Of a stretch of 64,000 bases of DNA, positions 62,995-64,000 are shown piece after piece (the stretch's first letter is position 1; every line of letters starts with the position of its first letter). The notes under the pieces are model-generated. The model searched no databases, had not been told where the DNA came from, and was given only the letters and a program-made list of their open reading frames with translations. The translations under genes were made by a program, and so were the position numbers. The stretch comes from Noviherbaspirillum massiliense JC206. GTDB taxonomy: Bacteria > Pseudomonadota > Gammaproteobacteria > Burkholderiales > Burkholderiaceae_D. The DNA is taken from NCBI RefSeq assembly GCF_000312045.1, contig NZ_HE978635.1, positions 62,342-126,341 on the forward strand, read 5' to 3'.

Positions 62995-64000
62995 ATGGAC
63001 ATGATGAGCGATAACACGATCGAAGAGATGGATGCCAAGCTGGTGCTTCGGGTACTGGCGGCATTGAAGAAAGGCGACTTTTCGGCGCGCATGCCGTCCG
63101 ACTGGACAGGACTGGCGGGCAAGATCGCCGATACCGTCAATGACATCCTCGAAACCAATGAACAGATGGCCCGGGAAATTACCGAGGTCAGCCGGGTCGT
63201 CGGGCGCGAAGGCCACCTGACCCAGCGTGCCTCCCTGGCAAATACCTCCGGCGGCTGGGCCACGATCGTCAAGTCGGTGAATACACTGATCGACGACCTG
63301 GTGCGCCCGACGACCGAGATGGCGCGCGTCATCGGCGCGGTTGCGAAAGGCGACTTGTCGCAGCGCATGGCGCTGGATGTGGACGGGCGGCCGCTGAAGG
63401 GACAATTCCTGCGCTCGGCTTTCACGGCAAACACGATGGTGGACCAGCTTTCGTCGTTTGCGTCGGAAGTGACGCGGGTGGCGCGCGAGGTCGGTACCGA
63501 AGGCCGCCTCGGAGGTCAGGCGAACGTGCCGGGGGTGGCGGGCACCTGGAAAGACTTGACCGACTCGGTGAATTCGATGGCGGGCAACCTGACCGGACAA
63601 GTGCGCAACATTGCAGAAGTGACGACGGCGGTGGCCAATGGCGACTTGTCGAAAAAGATCACGGTGGACGTGCGCGGGGAAATCCTGCAGCTGAAAGACA
63701 CGATCAACACCATGGTGGACCAGTTGCGCTCGTTTGCATCGGAAGTGACGCGGGTGGCACGGGAAGTGGGTACCGAAGGTAAATTGGGCGGCCAGGCCCA
63801 CGTGCCGGGCGTGGGCGGTACCTGGAAGGACTTGACGGATAACGTCAATTTCATGGCTTCGAACCTGACCGGCCAGGTGCGCAACATCGCGGAAGTGACG
63901 ACGGCGGTGGCCCGCGGCGACTTGTCGAAGAAAATCACGGTGGACGTGAAAGGCGAAATCCTGGAACTGAAGAACACCATCAATGTGATGGTGGACCAGC
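62995..64000 (+). CDS. Poly-HAMP sensor histidine kinase (start only, cut by window end)
   Basis: 335 residues visible of a larger protein. It starts with [13 protein letters not shown] at the ATG at 62995. The sequence consists of repeated HAMP units; the segments after residue 148 repeat with a 92-residue period (276 bases exactly between the VDQ motifs at 63436, 63712 and 63988). Such arrays precede a histidine kinase, often hybrid, with several receivers; that part lies outside. No membrane segment is seen, so the sensor is cytoplasmic. Confidence 0.85.
   Translation, partial: MDMMSDNTIEEMDAKLVLRVLAALKKGDFSARMPSDWTGLAGKIADTVNDILETNEQMAREITEVSRVVGREGHLTQRASLANTSGGWATIVKSVNTLIDDLVRPTTEMARVIGAVAKGDLSQRMALDVDGRPLKGQFLRSAFTANTMVDQLSSFASEVTRVAREVGTEGRLGGQANVPGVAGTWKDLTDSVNSMAGNLTGQVRNIAEVTTAVANGDLSKKITVDVRGEILQLKDTINTMVDQLRSFASEVTRVAREVGTEGKLGGQAHVPGVGGTWKDLTDNVNFMASNLTGQVRNIAEVTTAVARGDLSKKITVDVKGEILELKNTINVMVDQ

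Overview
The window looks like part of a large, GC-rich replicon of a betaproteobacterium, most likely Burkholderiales and close to Oxalobacteraceae (Herbaspirillum/Noviherbaspirillum type). That placement is by feel for the families present: a tripartite tricarboxylate (Tct/Bug) transporter, a betaproteobacterial general porin, an FCD-type GntR regulator, and a ParA/ParB/Rep set like those on Burkholderiales secondary replicons. I have not searched any database. I see no tRNA, rRNA or CRISPR array.

Layout, 0-17 kb. A few small or unknown genes come first, then GTP cyclohydrolase I, an MFS transporter, an acrylyl-CoA reductase-like enzyme and a stand-alone receiver protein. Next is an odd tyrosine recombinase with a 16-bp inverted repeat upstream of it. 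A minus-strand locus (15.5 to 7.3 kb) follows: IlvD/Edd dehydratase, RraA-like protein, semialdehyde dehydrogenase, TctC, TctB, TctA, TerC. It is faced by a GntR regulator across a perfect 18-bp palindrome and reads as an uptake and catabolic unit for a sugar acid or similar carboxylate.

17-30 kb is a purine salvage/catabolism block. A BMP-type nucleoside/purine ABC transporter (minus strand) is divergent from xdhA-xdhB-xdhC-guaD (plus strand), and a porin follows. 30-40 kb holds single housekeeping or accessory genes: an MscS channel, a ferredoxin, a NYN-LOTUS protein, an HU protein, O-acetylhomoserine sulfhydrylase, a DMT exporter, MsrB, and an unusual AI-2E transporter/GAF fusion. 40-45 kb is a four-gene carbohydrate ABC transporter with a Tat-type binding protein. 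45-49 kb has a SEFIR-domain protein, a DUF1080 lipoprotein and a LysR regulator.

49-56 kb is a replication and partition module. It contains a truncated DUF3701-type recombinase, three copies of a 15-bp ParB-box-like palindrome (one inside the parB terminator), parA-parB, an AT-rich stretch with five 22-bp iterons, a Rep initiator and an HU gene. This is the strongest structural discovery in the window and argues that the replicon is a chromid or megaplasmid whose origin lies here. 56-60 kb is a small glycosyltransferase cluster (two GT9, one GT2, one DUF4254). 61-64 kb encodes cyclic-di-GMP signalling and the start of a poly-HAMP sensor kinase that runs off the window.
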